This document shows positions 9,548 to 18,188 of a DNA stretch of 64,000 nucleotides, one piece after another. Source of the DNA: Chryseobacterium ginsenosidimutans (GTDB lineage Bacteria > Bacteroidota > Bacteroidia > Flavobacteriales > Weeksellaceae); the NCBI RefSeq assembly GCF_030823405.1, contig NZ_JAUSXC010000001.1, positions 3,517,001 to 3,581,000 on the forward strand. The letters are read 5' to 3'. The position numbers and the translations under genes were made by a program. How positions within the stretch are numbered: the stretch's first letter is position 1; each line of letters begins with the position of its first letter. The notes beneath the pieces are model-generated. The model did not search any database. It was not told where the DNA came from and was given only the letters and a program-made list of their open reading frames with translations.

Positions 9548-10810
9548 TTAAATTGTTTTCGTTTCTAATATATTACTATTTCCGGATTGATGTTTATAAT
9601 AGCCGGAATTTAAGTTAGCCCTGATTTCTTTAAATACAGCAATTGTCGTTTCTACATCTTCCAAAGTATGAACAGCAGTAGGAATCAATCGTAAAATGAT
9701 CATTCCTTTCGGTACAACAGGATAAACCACCATAGAGCAAAACAGCTGGTGGGTTTCGCGTAAATCACGAACCAGCGCAGTCGCTTCTTCTACAGTTCCA
9801 TTGAGATAAACTGGGGTTACCGGAGAATTTGTATTCCCAATATCAAAACCTGCTTCAGTTAAGCCTTTTTGTAAGCTGTGGGTTATTTTCCAAAGCTTTT
9901 CTCTAAGTTCTGGCATTGTACGCATTAATTCCAATCTTTTTAAAGCACCGAATACCATCGGCATTGGCAATGCTTTAGCAAATATTTGAGAACGCATATT
10001 ATACTTCAGAAATGAGATTGTTTCTTTAGTACTGGCAATAAAAGCTCCAATACCGGCAAATGATTTTGCAAACGTTCCAAAATAAAAATCGATGCTATCT
10101 TGCACCTCTTGCTCTTCACCTGTGCCCGCTCCAGTCTTTCCTAAGCAACCAATACCATGGGCATCGTCTACCAATAAAGAAAAGTTAAACTTTTTCTTCA
10201 GGGCAACAATCTCTTTTAGTTTTCCCTGATCTCCACGCATTCCAAAAACACCTTCTGTTATCACCAATATGGCTCCTTTTGTTTCAGATACTATTTTTTT
10301 TGCGCGCTCCAATTGCTTCTCACAATTCTCTATATCATTGTGCTTAAAAACGAAATGTTTCCCCAAGTGCAAACGTATTCCATCAATAATACAGGCATGG
10401 AATTCAGCATCATAAACAATTACATCCTTTCGGTCTACCAAACTGTCAATGATTGATACCATCCCCTGATAACCGTAATTTAGTAAAAAGGCATCTTCTT
10501 TCTGAACATAATCGGCTATTTTTTCTTCAAATTCTTCATGCAATTTAGTATTTCCACTCATCATCCTTGCTCCCATAGGATAAGCAAGACCATAGTTCCT
10601 AGTTCCTTCAATATCCGCCTGTCTAACTTCAGGATGATTAGCCAAGCCTAAATAATTATTCAGACTCCAAACCAGTTTTTTCTTTCCATTAAAAAACATG
10701 GTATTACCAATCTCTCCTTCAAGCTTAGGATAGGCATAATATCCGTGTGCATAATGAGCATGATTTCCCAGAGGGCCAAGACGGGTTTTTATTTTATCTA
10801 CTATATTCAT
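9548..10810 (-). CDS. Alpha-oxoamine synthase (serine palmitoyltransferase / cysteate acyltransferase-like)
   Basis: 420-residue PLP enzyme of the alpha-oxoamine synthase family, which joins an amino acid to an acyl-CoA with loss of CO2. The PLP lysine is K249 in FGTFAKSFAG, the PLP-pairing aspartate is in LVDDAHGIG (about 213-221), and RMMSGNT is typical of this Bacteroidota branch. Close relatives in flavobacteria make the sphingolipid or sulfonolipid (capnine-type) base. The nearby glycine cleavage genes leave 2-amino-3-ketobutyrate CoA ligase (glycine-forming) as an alternative, but the sequence style favours the lipid enzymes. Confidence 0.75.
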   Translation of the reverse strand: MNIVDKIKTRLGPLGNHAHYAHGYYAYPKLEGEIGNTMFFNGKKKLVWSLNNYLGLANHPEVRQADIEGTRNYGLAYPMGARMMSGNTKLHEEFEEKIADYVQKEDAFLLNYGYQGMVSIIDSLVDRKDVIVYDAEFHACIIDGIRLHLGKHFVFKHNDIENCEKQLERAKKIVSETKGAILVITEGVFGMRGDQGKLKEIVALKKKFNFSLLVDDAHGIGCLGKTGAGTGEEQEVQDSIDFYFGTFAKSFAGIGAFIASTKETISFLKYNMRSQIFAKALPMPMVFGALKRLELMRTMPELREKLWKITHSLQKGLTEAGFDIGNTNSPVTPVYLNGTVEEATALVRDLRETHQLFCSMVVYPVVPKGMIILRLIPTAVHTLEDVETTIAVFKEIRANLNSGYYKHQSGNSNILETKTI

Positions 10811-10906
10811 TTCTTGAAAATGTTTTTATAATTATAATTACTTTGAATTAATAGTTTCAGATAGCTTTTTTAAGATAAAATGGAGTTTATCTTTTCCAAA
10901 ACTGAG

Positions 10907-11503
10907 TTAAGATACCTTTTTCCAAAAACTTAAAAATCCATTGCAGGCAGAATCTACCAAGTCAAAGTTCCTTGGGATTTCGTCCCATTTACTCCAATAC
11001 GTAACTAAACGGGTTCCAACGGGAGTTTTATTTAATTGTTCTTTTACATAATCTGAATAAGAATGATATAATTCACTGTCAGGAAGTATTGTGTTATCAA
11101 TCGGAGATGAAGTATCTATATTTTCAAAAAAGGAATTAAAAAAGTAGAAGGCTTCATAATCAGAAAAGCAAATTTCATTGATATTGGAATTGATGAATTT
11201 TACATTCTTGATATTATAGCTGTCTGCTATTTTCCTTGAAATTTTAGTCAGGGAAGATCTCTGCTCCACTCCATAAAAAAATCCTTCTGTAGAAGCAGCA
11301 CCCACCAGACAAAACTTTCCGGCGCCAGCACCAATATCAAGCACCTTCTTACCCGATCTTTCCACCAGGTATTCTGCTGCCATTTTAGCTACGGCAACAG
11401 GAGTCCAATGTCTTTCTGCTACTGCCTGTATATTCGGAGGATATATTTCATTAAAAATAGCATCCTTTACATCAATATTCTGTCTAAGCTGTTTAAAAAT
11501 CAT
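10907..11503 (-). CDS. Class I SAM-dependent methyltransferase
   Basis: 198-residue protein with the SAM-binding motif I VLDIGAGAGKF at about residues 54-64 and a Rossmann-like pattern after it (YGVEQRSS, NVKFINSNI). The N-terminal segment AERHWTPVAVAKMAAEYL precedes the domain. The substrate is unknown. It overlaps the end of the broken second gcvH gene by 11 bases and lies 96 bases before the oxoamine synthase, so the three may be one transcript; a lipid or protein substrate is possible, not shown. Confidence 0.75.
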   Translation of the reverse strand: MIFKQLRQNIDVKDAIFNEIYPPNIQAVAERHWTPVAVAKMAAEYLVERSGKKVLDIGAGAGKFCLVGAASTEGFFYGVEQRSSLTKISRKIADSYNIKNVKFINSNINEICFSDYEAFYFFNSFFENIDTSSPIDNTILPDSELYHSYSDYVKEQLNKTPVGTRLVTYWSKWDEIPRNFDLVDSACNGFLSFWKKVS

Positions 11504-11866
11504 TTTGTATTTCTATATAATCATTATACGTTAAAAATTCATCCGTTGAGATATTGGTTGAAAGAATAAAAAGCCAGCAGTTATAAGGATCTGTGTTAAT
11601 ATACGAAGTCTTTATGGTTGCATTTTTATTTACTTCTATAATTTTACAATCACAGGGAGCTAAGAACTGAAAAGTCTTATTAATTCCATAAACAGCTCCC
11701 AAGGATCTTCTTTTCTTATGGTTTCTTGCGGGCTAAATTCAATCAGGTGAATTTCCCCTATCTCCTTTTGACCAAAATCTGTAATACCTATACAGAAATC
11801 ATATAATCCTATTTTTCTCAGCCACAAATGATTTTCAGTATAATAAAGGTTTTTAGGAAAAAGCAT
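11493..11866 (-). pseudogene. Second, degenerate gcvH-like gene with a frameshift
   Basis: Two overlapping frames together give one GcvH-like protein. Bases 11866 to about 11695 encode MLFPKNLYYTENHLWL through RKEDPW; the family continues in another frame as GAVYGINKTFQF through INTDPYNCWLFIL. One G lost from a GGGG-like run near 11700 would explain the break. Compared with the intact GcvH at 13001-13381, the lipoylated lysine position holds asparagine and the lysine is one residue later (INK versus AVK). Either a dying paralog or a repurposed lipoyl-like protein; a base-calling error for the shift is possible. Confidence 0.7.
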
Positions 11867-11899
11867 ACAATGAGTTAATCTTATTTTTTATGTACTAAT

Positions 11900-12997
11900 C
11901 TATTTTTTAATAAATGGAGTTTTAACAATGACAGCCTTGACAGGCTTATTTCTGATATTAATAAAAACTTCACTTCCAGGTTTAGCATTTTCAACAGAGA
12001 CATATCCCATCCCTATTCCTTTTTTGAGTGTAGGGGATAGAGTTCCTGAGGTAACAGTCCCAATAATTTGATGATTATGATCCCAAATTTCATAGCCATG
12101 GCGGGGAATCCCTTTGCCTTCAATTTCAAAGCCAACCAGCTTTTTAGTAATACCTTTTTCTTTTTGAATTTGTAAGAATCCACTATAAATGAAATCTTTG
12201 CTAAGCTTTGTTATCCAGCCCAGACCTGCTTCCAACGGTGAAGTAGAATCATTAATATCATTTCCGTAAAGGCAGTACCCTATCTCAAGGCGTAATGTAT
12301 CTCGTGCTGCCAGTCCAATCGGCTCAATACCTTCATCTTTTCCCGCGTCAAATATAGCCTCCCATAAATGAGCTGCATATTTGTTTTCCACATAGATTTC
12401 AAACCCTGATTCTCCTGTATACCCTGTGGCTGAGATCAGAGCATTCGGAATATGAGCGAACTCACCGATGGTGAAGGTATAAGATTCTAATTCTTTTAAA
12501 TTAATATCCGTCAGCTTTTGTAAGACTTTTACCGATTTAGGTCCCTGAACGGCCAATAAAGAAACTGAATCTGAAATATTGGTTACTTCTGCTCCAAAAG
12601 AATTATGTCTTTTTATCCAATCCAGATCTTTTTGTATGTTGGAGGCGTTAACTACCAGCAGGTAATCGTTTTTGCTTATTTTATAGACCAGCAAATCATC
12701 AATAATTCCGCCGATATCATTGGGCATACAGCTGTATTGTACTTTTCCCGGATAAAGCTTTGATGCATCGTTAGAAGTGATTTTTTGGATTAATTCCAAA
12801 GAACCTTTTCCCTGTATTGAAATCTCGCCCATATGAGAAACGTCAAAAACTCCAATACCACGTCTTACCATTTCATGCTCATGAGTGACTCCTTTGTACT
12901 GAACAGGCATTTCATATCCGGCATATTCCACCATTTTCCCTCCAAGAGCATGATGCATCGCATTAAATGCTGTTTTCTTTAGTTTTTTAGTTGTCAT
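11900..12997 (-). CDS. gcvT: Glycine cleavage system T protein (aminomethyltransferase)
   Basis: 365 residues, full family length. It transfers the aminomethyl carbon from lipoyl-GcvH to tetrahydrofolate, releasing ammonia. Recognisable motifs are the folate-binding start (HHALGGKMVEYAGYEMPVQY), FDVSHMGEI, TGYTGESGFEIY, GLAARDTLRLE and the C-terminal GTVTSGTLSP. It starts 4 bases after gcvH ends, so the two are one operon, probably initiated at pckA. No gcvP is present in the window. Confidence 0.95.
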   Translation of the reverse strand: MTTKKLKKTAFNAMHHALGGKMVEYAGYEMPVQYKGVTHEHEMVRRGIGVFDVSHMGEISIQGKGSLELIQKITSNDASKLYPGKVQYSCMPNDIGGIIDDLLVYKISKNDYLLVVNASNIQKDLDWIKRHNSFGAEVTNISDSVSLLAVQGPKSVKVLQKLTDINLKELESYTFTIGEFAHIPNALISATGYTGESGFEIYVENKYAAHLWEAIFDAGKDEGIEPIGLAARDTLRLEIGYCLYGNDINDSTSPLEAGLGWITKLSKDFIYSGFLQIQKEKGITKKLVGFEIEGKGIPRHGYEIWDHNHQIIGTVTSGTLSPTLKKGIGMGYVSVENAKPGSEVFINIRNKPVKAVIVKTPFIKK

Positions 12998-13000
12998 TTA

Positions 13001-13381
13001 TTATAATCCTATTAAAAATGTATATGTGTCAGGTCTCAACAGCCATTCTATATCAAAAAGATTCGCCATTTTCATTTTAATCATCCACCCTTCTCCATAA
13101 GGATCAGAGTTTACCAGTTCAGGGTTTGTTTCTAATTTAGGGTTAATCTCAAGTATTTTTCCGGCAAGAGGTAAGAAAAGGTCGGATACTGTCTTCACAG
13201 CTTCAACTGTTCCGAATATCCCATGCTGTTTTAAAATTTCCCCAAGGGTTTCTATTTCCACATATACAATATCTCCCAATTCACGTTGGGCAAAATCGGT
13301 AATTCCGATATAAGCCATATCATTTTCTAATCTAACCCACTCGTGATCTTCAGTATACAAGAGGTTTTTAGGGATCTTCAT
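13001..13381 (-). CDS. gcvH: Glycine cleavage system H protein
   Basis: 126-residue lipoyl carrier. The lipoylated lysine is K63 in GTVEAVKTVSDLF; LYTEDHEWVR near the start and NSDPYGEGWMIK complete the family pattern. It shuttles the aminomethyl group between the P, T and L proteins. The gene lies directly upstream of gcvT and about 100 bases after pckA on the same strand. Confidence 0.95.
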   Translation of the reverse strand: MKIPKNLLYTEDHEWVRLENDMAYIGITDFAQRELGDIVYVEIETLGEILKQHGIFGTVEAVKTVSDLFLPLAGKILEINPKLETNPELVNSDPYGEGWMIKMKMANLFDIEWLLRPDTYTFLIGL

Positions 13382-13479
13382 TATTATCGTTCTTTTATTA
13401 ATTTATATGCTTATTCTATGAGTTAATCTCGTCTTGGATCAAGGGTCCTCCACTTAGTATTTCTTCGTCGGCAAAAGAC

Positions 13480-15015
13480 TCAAAATGACTTAAAATTTTG
13501 TACAAACTGCGTGGCAAGATGAAGTGCTTTTTCATCATACTCCGATTGGTCATTCCACGTATTTCTAGGATATAAAATCTCAGATGGAACTCCTTTACAT
13601 TCCACAGGCATTTGAAGTCCAAATACAGCATCACGAACAAAATCCACATTTTCTAGTTTATTTTCGAGTACTGCGGATATCATAGCCCTGGTATAAGCTA
13701 ATTGTATACGTTCTCCTGTACCATAAGCCCCACCGGACCAACCGGTATTAATAAGCCAAACCTTGATATTATTTTCTTTTAATTTTTTCCCTAAAAGTTC
13801 TGCATATTGTGTGGGATGAAGCGGCAGAAAAGGTTTTCCAAAACATGCTGAAAATGTGGTTTGTGGTTCTGTAATTCCGGCTTCGGTTCCTGCTACTTTC
13901 GCAGTGTAGCCAGAAATAAAATGATACATAGCCTGCTCTACTGACAATTTTGATATGGGAGGAAAAACTCCAAAAGCATCACAGGTTAAAAAGAAAATAT
14001 TATTAGGTGTTTTTCCAATGGAAGGATGTACTGCGTTATCAATAAAATCGATCGGATAAGCTGCCCTCGTATTTTCTGTTACTGAAACGTCATCATAATC
14101 AACAATATCAGTTCCTTCAAAAAAACGGACATTCTCAAGCAAAGTTCCGTAGCGGATTGCTGAAAATATCTGCGGTTCTTTTTCCTCATTCAGGCCTATA
14201 CATTTGGCATAACACCCTCCTTCAAAATTAAAAACATTTTCACCATCCCATCCATGTTCATCATCGCCAATTAACTTTCTTGAGGGATCCGCCGAAAGAG
14301 TGGTTTTTCCTGTTCCGGAAAGTCCAAAAAATACAGACGTATCTCCATTAATTCCAATATTAGCAGAGCAGTGCATCGAAAGAACATTTTTTTCAAATGG
14401 CAGAATATAATTCAATACCGTAAAAATCCCTTTTTTGATCTCTCCGGTATACCCACTTCCTCCAATAAGGATTATTTTTCTGGTGAAATTGATAATTGTG
14501 AAATTATGCTGACGGGTTTTATGAATGTCAGGAATAGCCTTAAATTCAGGAGCGTTAAGGATCAGCCATTCATGTTGAAAGGTTTCCAATTCATTTTCTG
14601 TAGGTCTTAGAAAAAGATTATTAACAAATAAATTTGACCATGCAGTCTCAGTGATAACTTTTATGTTCAACCTATATTCAGGTTTTGCACAAGCATAGGC
14701 ATCCCTGACATAAATATCTCTATCTGAAAGATGGGCTATAACACTGTCATACAATATTTCGAAATCTTCAGGGGAAAAAGGATGGTTAACATCCCCCCAC
14801 CAAATGGAGTCTTTGGTTTTATCGTCCATTACAATATACTTATCCTTCGGAGAGCGTCCTGTGAATTCACCGGTATCACAAGCCAAAGCTCCTGACCTTG
14901 TAATAATCCCCTGACCTTTTTTTAGGGTCTGGGATATCAATTGAGACACAGATAAATTCCAATAGACTTTCCCGGGTATAATTCCAATATTTCTTAGAGA
15001 TTCTAAATATTCCAT
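13480..15015 (-). CDS. pckA: Phosphoenolpyruvate carboxykinase (ATP)
   Basis: 511 residues, complete. It converts oxaloacetate and ATP to phosphoenolpyruvate and CO2 for gluconeogenesis. The kinase P-loop GLSGTGKTTLSADP and metal-binding GDDEHGW are present, as is GGSGYTGEIKKG, all typical of the ATP-dependent class. The promoter region carries two FNR/Crp-like dyads (15073-15108) and a -7 box, and a Crp/Fnr gene is transcribed divergently 130 bases away, suggesting direct control. Downstream gcvH and gcvT may be co-transcribed. Confidence 0.95.
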   Translation of the reverse strand: MEYLESLRNIGIIPGKVYWNLSVSQLISQTLKKGQGIITRSGALACDTGEFTGRSPKDKYIVMDDKTKDSIWWGDVNHPFSPEDFEILYDSVIAHLSDRDIYVRDAYACAKPEYRLNIKVITETAWSNLFVNNLFLRPTENELETFQHEWLILNAPEFKAIPDIHKTRQHNFTIINFTRKIILIGGSGYTGEIKKGIFTVLNYILPFEKNVLSMHCSANIGINGDTSVFFGLSGTGKTTLSADPSRKLIGDDEHGWDGENVFNFEGGCYAKCIGLNEEKEPQIFSAIRYGTLLENVRFFEGTDIVDYDDVSVTENTRAAYPIDFIDNAVHPSIGKTPNNIFFLTCDAFGVFPPISKLSVEQAMYHFISGYTAKVAGTEAGITEPQTTFSACFGKPFLPLHPTQYAELLGKKLKENNIKVWLINTGWSGGAYGTGERIQLAYTRAMISAVLENKLENVDFVRDAVFGLQMPVECKGVPSEILYPRNTWNDQSEYDEKALHLATQFVQNFKSF

Positions 15016-15042
15016 AGATGAATTAAGGTTTGCTTATTGTTG

Positions 15043-15108
15043 CAAAAATAGATACTCTATGAGGAAACAGGAAGGATGTAAGTCTTTTATAAACGTGATT
15101 TAAGTCAA
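15043..15108 (-). promoter_or_regulatory. pckA promoter with tandem Crp/Fnr-like sites
   Basis: On the minus strand the -7 box TATTTTTG is at 15043-15050. A weak dyad AGGAT-GTAA-GTCTT (15073-15086) is centred exactly 33.5 bases upstream of its first TTTG base, and a good dyad GTGAT-TTAA-GTCAA (15095-15108) is a further 22 bases upstream. This is the same geometry as in the stress island promoters at 30-64 kb. Confidence 0.55.
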
Positions 15109-15145
15109 ATTTAAGTTAGGATAAAAATGTGTAAATTAGTAAATC

Positions 15146-15826
15146 ATGATTTCAAAATTTATTTTTAATAATCAATATCTTTTTCAGGAACTTCCCGAAT
15201 ACGATAAGGAAATGCTTCAAAAAGTGATGCAGGTTAAAAACTACCGTAAAAACGAAGCCATATTTACTGAAGGGACTATTCCTAATGGTATATTTTATTT
15301 AAAGGAAGGGAAGGTAAAAAAATATAAAGTTGATAATGATGGAAGGGAACAGATTATCTATATTTATAATGCCGGGGAGTTTTTTGGATATTCAGCCATC
15401 TTAAGTGATCATTCTTATGGAGATACTACCCAGGTCATTGAAAGTTCGGTTGTTGCTTTTATCCCAAAAGAAGATTTTTTACATATTCTTGATCAATCCG
15501 TGGTATTTTCCAGATTTCTTCTCAAAAGCCTAAGTCATGAGTTTAGTGTAATGGCTAACCTGATGACCGTTTTGTCCCAACGCACTGTCAGGGAGCGTGC
15601 CGCACTTAGCTTATTGATTCTCCATAATAAATACAAATCAAACAATGCTACTGAAAATGTATATATTACCTTATCCCGCGTTGACTTAGCCAATATGGTG
15701 GGAACAGCAAGAGAAACATTAGCCCGTATCCTGCATGATTTTAGGGAAGAACAGCTTATTGCTATGCAAGGAAGGAAAATACAGGTGAAAGATATAAACA
15801 GATTGACACGTATTGCTAATCTTTAA
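15146..15826 (+). CDS. Crp/Fnr family transcriptional regulator
   Basis: 226 residues: a cyclic-nucleotide-binding-type beta barrel (about 20-140) with GIFYLKEGKVKKYKV and a Crp-type winged helix at the C-terminus (LSRVDLANMVGTARETLARIL, about 177-197). No cysteine cluster for an iron-sulfur centre is seen, so it is not a classical O2-sensing FNR; the ligand is unknown. The recognition helix has E-T-L-A-R. It is divergent from pckA and sits next to the FNR-like dyads in that promoter, so pckA is a likely target. Confidence 0.88.
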   Translation: MISKFIFNNQYLFQELPEYDKEMLQKVMQVKNYRKNEAIFTEGTIPNGIFYLKEGKVKKYKVDNDGREQIIYIYNAGEFFGYSAILSDHSYGDTTQVIESSVVAFIPKEDFLHILDQSVVFSRFLLKSLSHEFSVMANLMTVLSQRTVRERAALSLLILHNKYKSNNATENVYITLSRVDLANMVGTARETLARILHDFREEQLIAMQGRKIQVKDINRLTRIANL

Positions 15827-15873
15827 CGAGGATAATAATATCTTTAGATATTTTGAGGATTTTATGATTCATG

Positions 15874-15917
15874 ATGGAAGAGAAATAATTTTACACTGAG
15901 AATTATTTCTCTTCCAT
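15874..15917. repeat. Perfect 17-bp inverted repeat downstream of the Crp/Fnr gene
   Basis: Arms at 15874-15890 and 15901-15917 (left arm starts ATGGAAGAG, right arm ends CTCTTCCAT), 17 bp with no mismatch and a 10-base loop. There is no T-run, so it is not a standard terminator, although it could end transcription or protect mRNA ends between the crp gene and the DUF1275 gene. Confidence 0.6.
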
Positions 15918-15953
15918 ACTATTATAGTGTACAATTGCCTAAAGGAATGATTA

Positions 15954-16679
15954 ATGTTTAGACATAAGGGGAAAGGACGAACATATTCGCATAATTTAAA
16001 ACTGGCTTCTATTCTGTCCTGTGTTGCAGGGTTGGTGAATATCACAGGCGTACTTTCCGTAAGTACCCTAACTACCAATGTAACAGGACATTTTGCCTAT
16101 TTTTCTGAAGAGCTATTTGTAAAGAATTATAAAATGGCATTTTTTTATTTGTTATACATCCTATTTTTCTTACTGGGTGCTTTTGTTTCTGGGGTTATCA
16201 CAGAATGGGCTACAAAGTATAAATCCCATACTTCTTATATCATTCCTTTATCCATTGAAATGGTTATCATGCTCATCATTGCATTTTCACCTGATATATT
16301 ACCTAAAAACTCTTCTGTCCAGCTAATCATTTCTTCCGCTTTGCTTTTTTCCATGGGATTACAGAATGCTCTTGTTACCCGCGTTTCCCAGTCTGTAGTA
16401 AGAACAACCCACCTCACAGGCCTCTTTACCGATCTAGGTATAGAGTTATCTCAGTTGTTTTTTCATCAGCAAAAAGGGAAAAAGATACAATTGAAAAAAA
16501 GCATTTTTTTAAAGCTAATGATCATCAGCTGTTTCTTTCTGGGTGGAATTATTGGAGGATTTACCTATCAGCAAATTCAACTAAAAACACTTCTTCTCCC
16601 TGCAACTTTACTATTATTTGCCCTATGGTATGACAGATTATTATTCCGGTACTATCACCTGAAAAGAAAATTGAGATAG
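15954..16679 (+). CDS. DUF1275 (YoaK) family membrane protein
   Basis: 241 residues with about six membrane helices. The family signature is clear: GLVNITGVLSVSTLTTNVTGHF at the N-terminus, GLQNALVTRVSQSVVRTTHLTGLFTDLG in the middle and GGIIGGFTYQQ near the end. YoaK/DUF1275 proteins are putative inner-membrane transporters of unknown substrate. Transcribed alone; the following 300 bases hold no gene. Confidence 0.85.
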   Translation: MFRHKGKGRTYSHNLKLASILSCVAGLVNITGVLSVSTLTTNVTGHFAYFSEELFVKNYKMAFFYLLYILFFLLGAFVSGVITEWATKYKSHTSYIIPLSIEMVIMLIIAFSPDILPKNSSVQLIISSALLFSMGLQNALVTRVSQSVVRTTHLTGLFTDLGIELSQLFFHQQKGKKIQLKKSIFLKLMIISCFFLGGIIGGFTYQQIQLKTLLLPATLLLFALWYDRLLFRYYHLKRKLR

Positions 16680-16994
16680 AAATTTGATCACTCATTATAG
16701 TATTTATTATAGCTCCTTTAACATTTATGAAAAAAGCACATTACCAAAAGATAGTTAAAAAATACCACTGTAAACGTTAGATAGCAGCTAATAGAAAAGC
16801 TGTTTTAAATATTATTATTAAAAAATAGAAATTGGTATTATAATATTTTCTCCCCAAGTGTTTAATTAAGATTAGATATAGGAGATAGGCCATGCCGAGT
16901 GGAAGTTTTCGATACCTACGCATTTTATTCCGATATTATACTAAGTGCCAAATACCCATTTAAAATCAATTCAATTACTTTATCTGGTAATTTA
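16680..16994. other. Intergenic stretch, nothing recognised
   Basis: AT-rich sequence between the DUF1275 gene and the end of the decayed VIT transporter. A minus-strand reading near 16940-16990 (LPDKVIELILNGYLALSI) is open for about 20 codons but matches nothing I know. It may be sequence brought in when the transporter gene was truncated. Confidence 0.3.
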
Positions 16995-17407
16995 ATTAAT
17001 ACACAATTCATCATGAGCATAGCAGCCAACGCATCATGTTTGGCGAACTCAGTATAGCAGCCTGTAAGGCGGTTTCCTAACTTATCCCGCTCTTTTGATA
17101 AATCTTAGCCAATTCTTTTAGTTCTATTTCAGGGATTTCTTCGAGTTCTCTTTTCTTGCGCATCAGATCTGTTTTTTCAGTATCTTCTCGTGAACCGACA
17201 GAGACATATTTACCTGCAGCCATAGACATTGCACCAGCAATCATCCCCGCTAATGCTGCAAGTACAATAATATTGCGATCAGGCTGTGCTGCGGCAATAC
17301 CAATGACAATATTTGTCGTTGACAATAATCCGTCATTGGCGCCCAAAAACAGCTGCACGAAGCCAGCCAACTCTATTTACATAATGTTTTTCTAGTTGAT
17401 GGTGCAT
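16995..17407 (-). pseudogene. VIT1/CCC1-family iron/manganese transporter, decayed
   Basis: From an ATG at 17407 the sequence encodes MHHQLEKHYVNRVGWLRAAV. One extra T near 17350 shifts the frame, and the next frame gives LGANDGLLSTTNIVIGIAAA through ELAKIYQKSGIS, which is the first half of a VIT family transporter. An in-frame stop follows near 17080, then two more shifts recover ETALQAA, FAKHDALAA and HDELCIN, all family motifs. The C-terminal membrane domain is absent. With at least three shifts, a stop and a deletion it cannot be functional. Confidence 0.8.
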
Positions 17408-17408
17408 A

Positions 17409-18182
17409 TTAAAAATTTAAAACAAGCCCAGCTCCAAAGTTTTTAGGTTCAAGAACGGGATATATGAATGTTATATTTTTTGATTCTTTCTTATTAAACA
17501 GTTTATTGACAGTGGGAAATAACCAATAAGCCAATTCAGTACTTAAAATACCAAATCCTGCTCCTGCCACTACATCTCCTACCCAATGTTTATCATTTAA
17601 TGTCCTATAAATTCCAGTAAAAATAGCAACAGGATACCCGGTAATTGCCAGCCAAAAATTTTCATCTTTATATTCCCTGAATAGAAATTGTGCAGAAGAA
17701 AAAGCCGCTGCAGTATGACCGGAAGGGAAAGAAAGATTGTTAGATCCATCGGGGCGTTCTTCTTTTACCAAATGTTTTAAAGGTAATACGAAGGCGGCGG
17801 AAATAAGCTGAGAGGTTCCATAAATAATCGTCCTTTCTTTCAAATTATGCTTTCCTTTTATTCCTGCTAGATTATATCCGTAAACCATTACGACCGGTAA
17901 ATATTGTGTGTAATTATCCAGTTTGATATGTTTGGGTTGATGTTCACCGATTTCATACCGAGTAGATCTATTAAGGTTTTTAAGATCATCGGAACTTAAG
18001 CTCACAATGCCGTAGGCAATAAAAACTGTTGGAACAATCAGTTTTTTATAATTGGGTTTATAAACCTTGTCATCATACCTTCCGAAATTCGGATCTTTTA
18101 GTGTAACTGAATCATATGTAACCTGCCCAAAACAAATGTTTGAGCAGGTCAAAGTGATTAGTACCATGGTTAATAATTTCAT
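17409..18182 (-). CDS. PAP2-family phosphatase, periplasmic
   Basis: 257 residues with an N-terminal signal peptide (about 1-19, ending FGQ). The three PAP2 motifs are present: KHLVKEERP, PSGHTAAAFSS and YRTLNDKHWVGDVVAG (the first residue of the third motif is Y instead of the more common S). The family removes phosphate from lipid or isoprenoid phosphates, for example lipid A or undecaprenyl pyrophosphate. The gene follows the DUF3570 gene by 6 bases on the same strand and probably belongs to that operon. Confidence 0.88.
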   Translation of the reverse strand: MKLLTMVLITLTCSNICFGQVTYDSVTLKDPNFGRYDDKVYKPNYKKLIVPTVFIAYGIVSLSSDDLKNLNRSTRYEIGEHQPKHIKLDNYTQYLPVVMVYGYNLAGIKGKHNLKERTIIYGTSQLISAAFVLPLKHLVKEERPDGSNNLSFPSGHTAAAFSSAQFLFREYKDENFWLAITGYPVAIFTGIYRTLNDKHWVGDVVAGAGFGILSTELAYWLFPTVNKLFNKKESKNITFIYPVLEPKNFGAGLVLNF

Positions 18183-18188
18183 ATTCTA

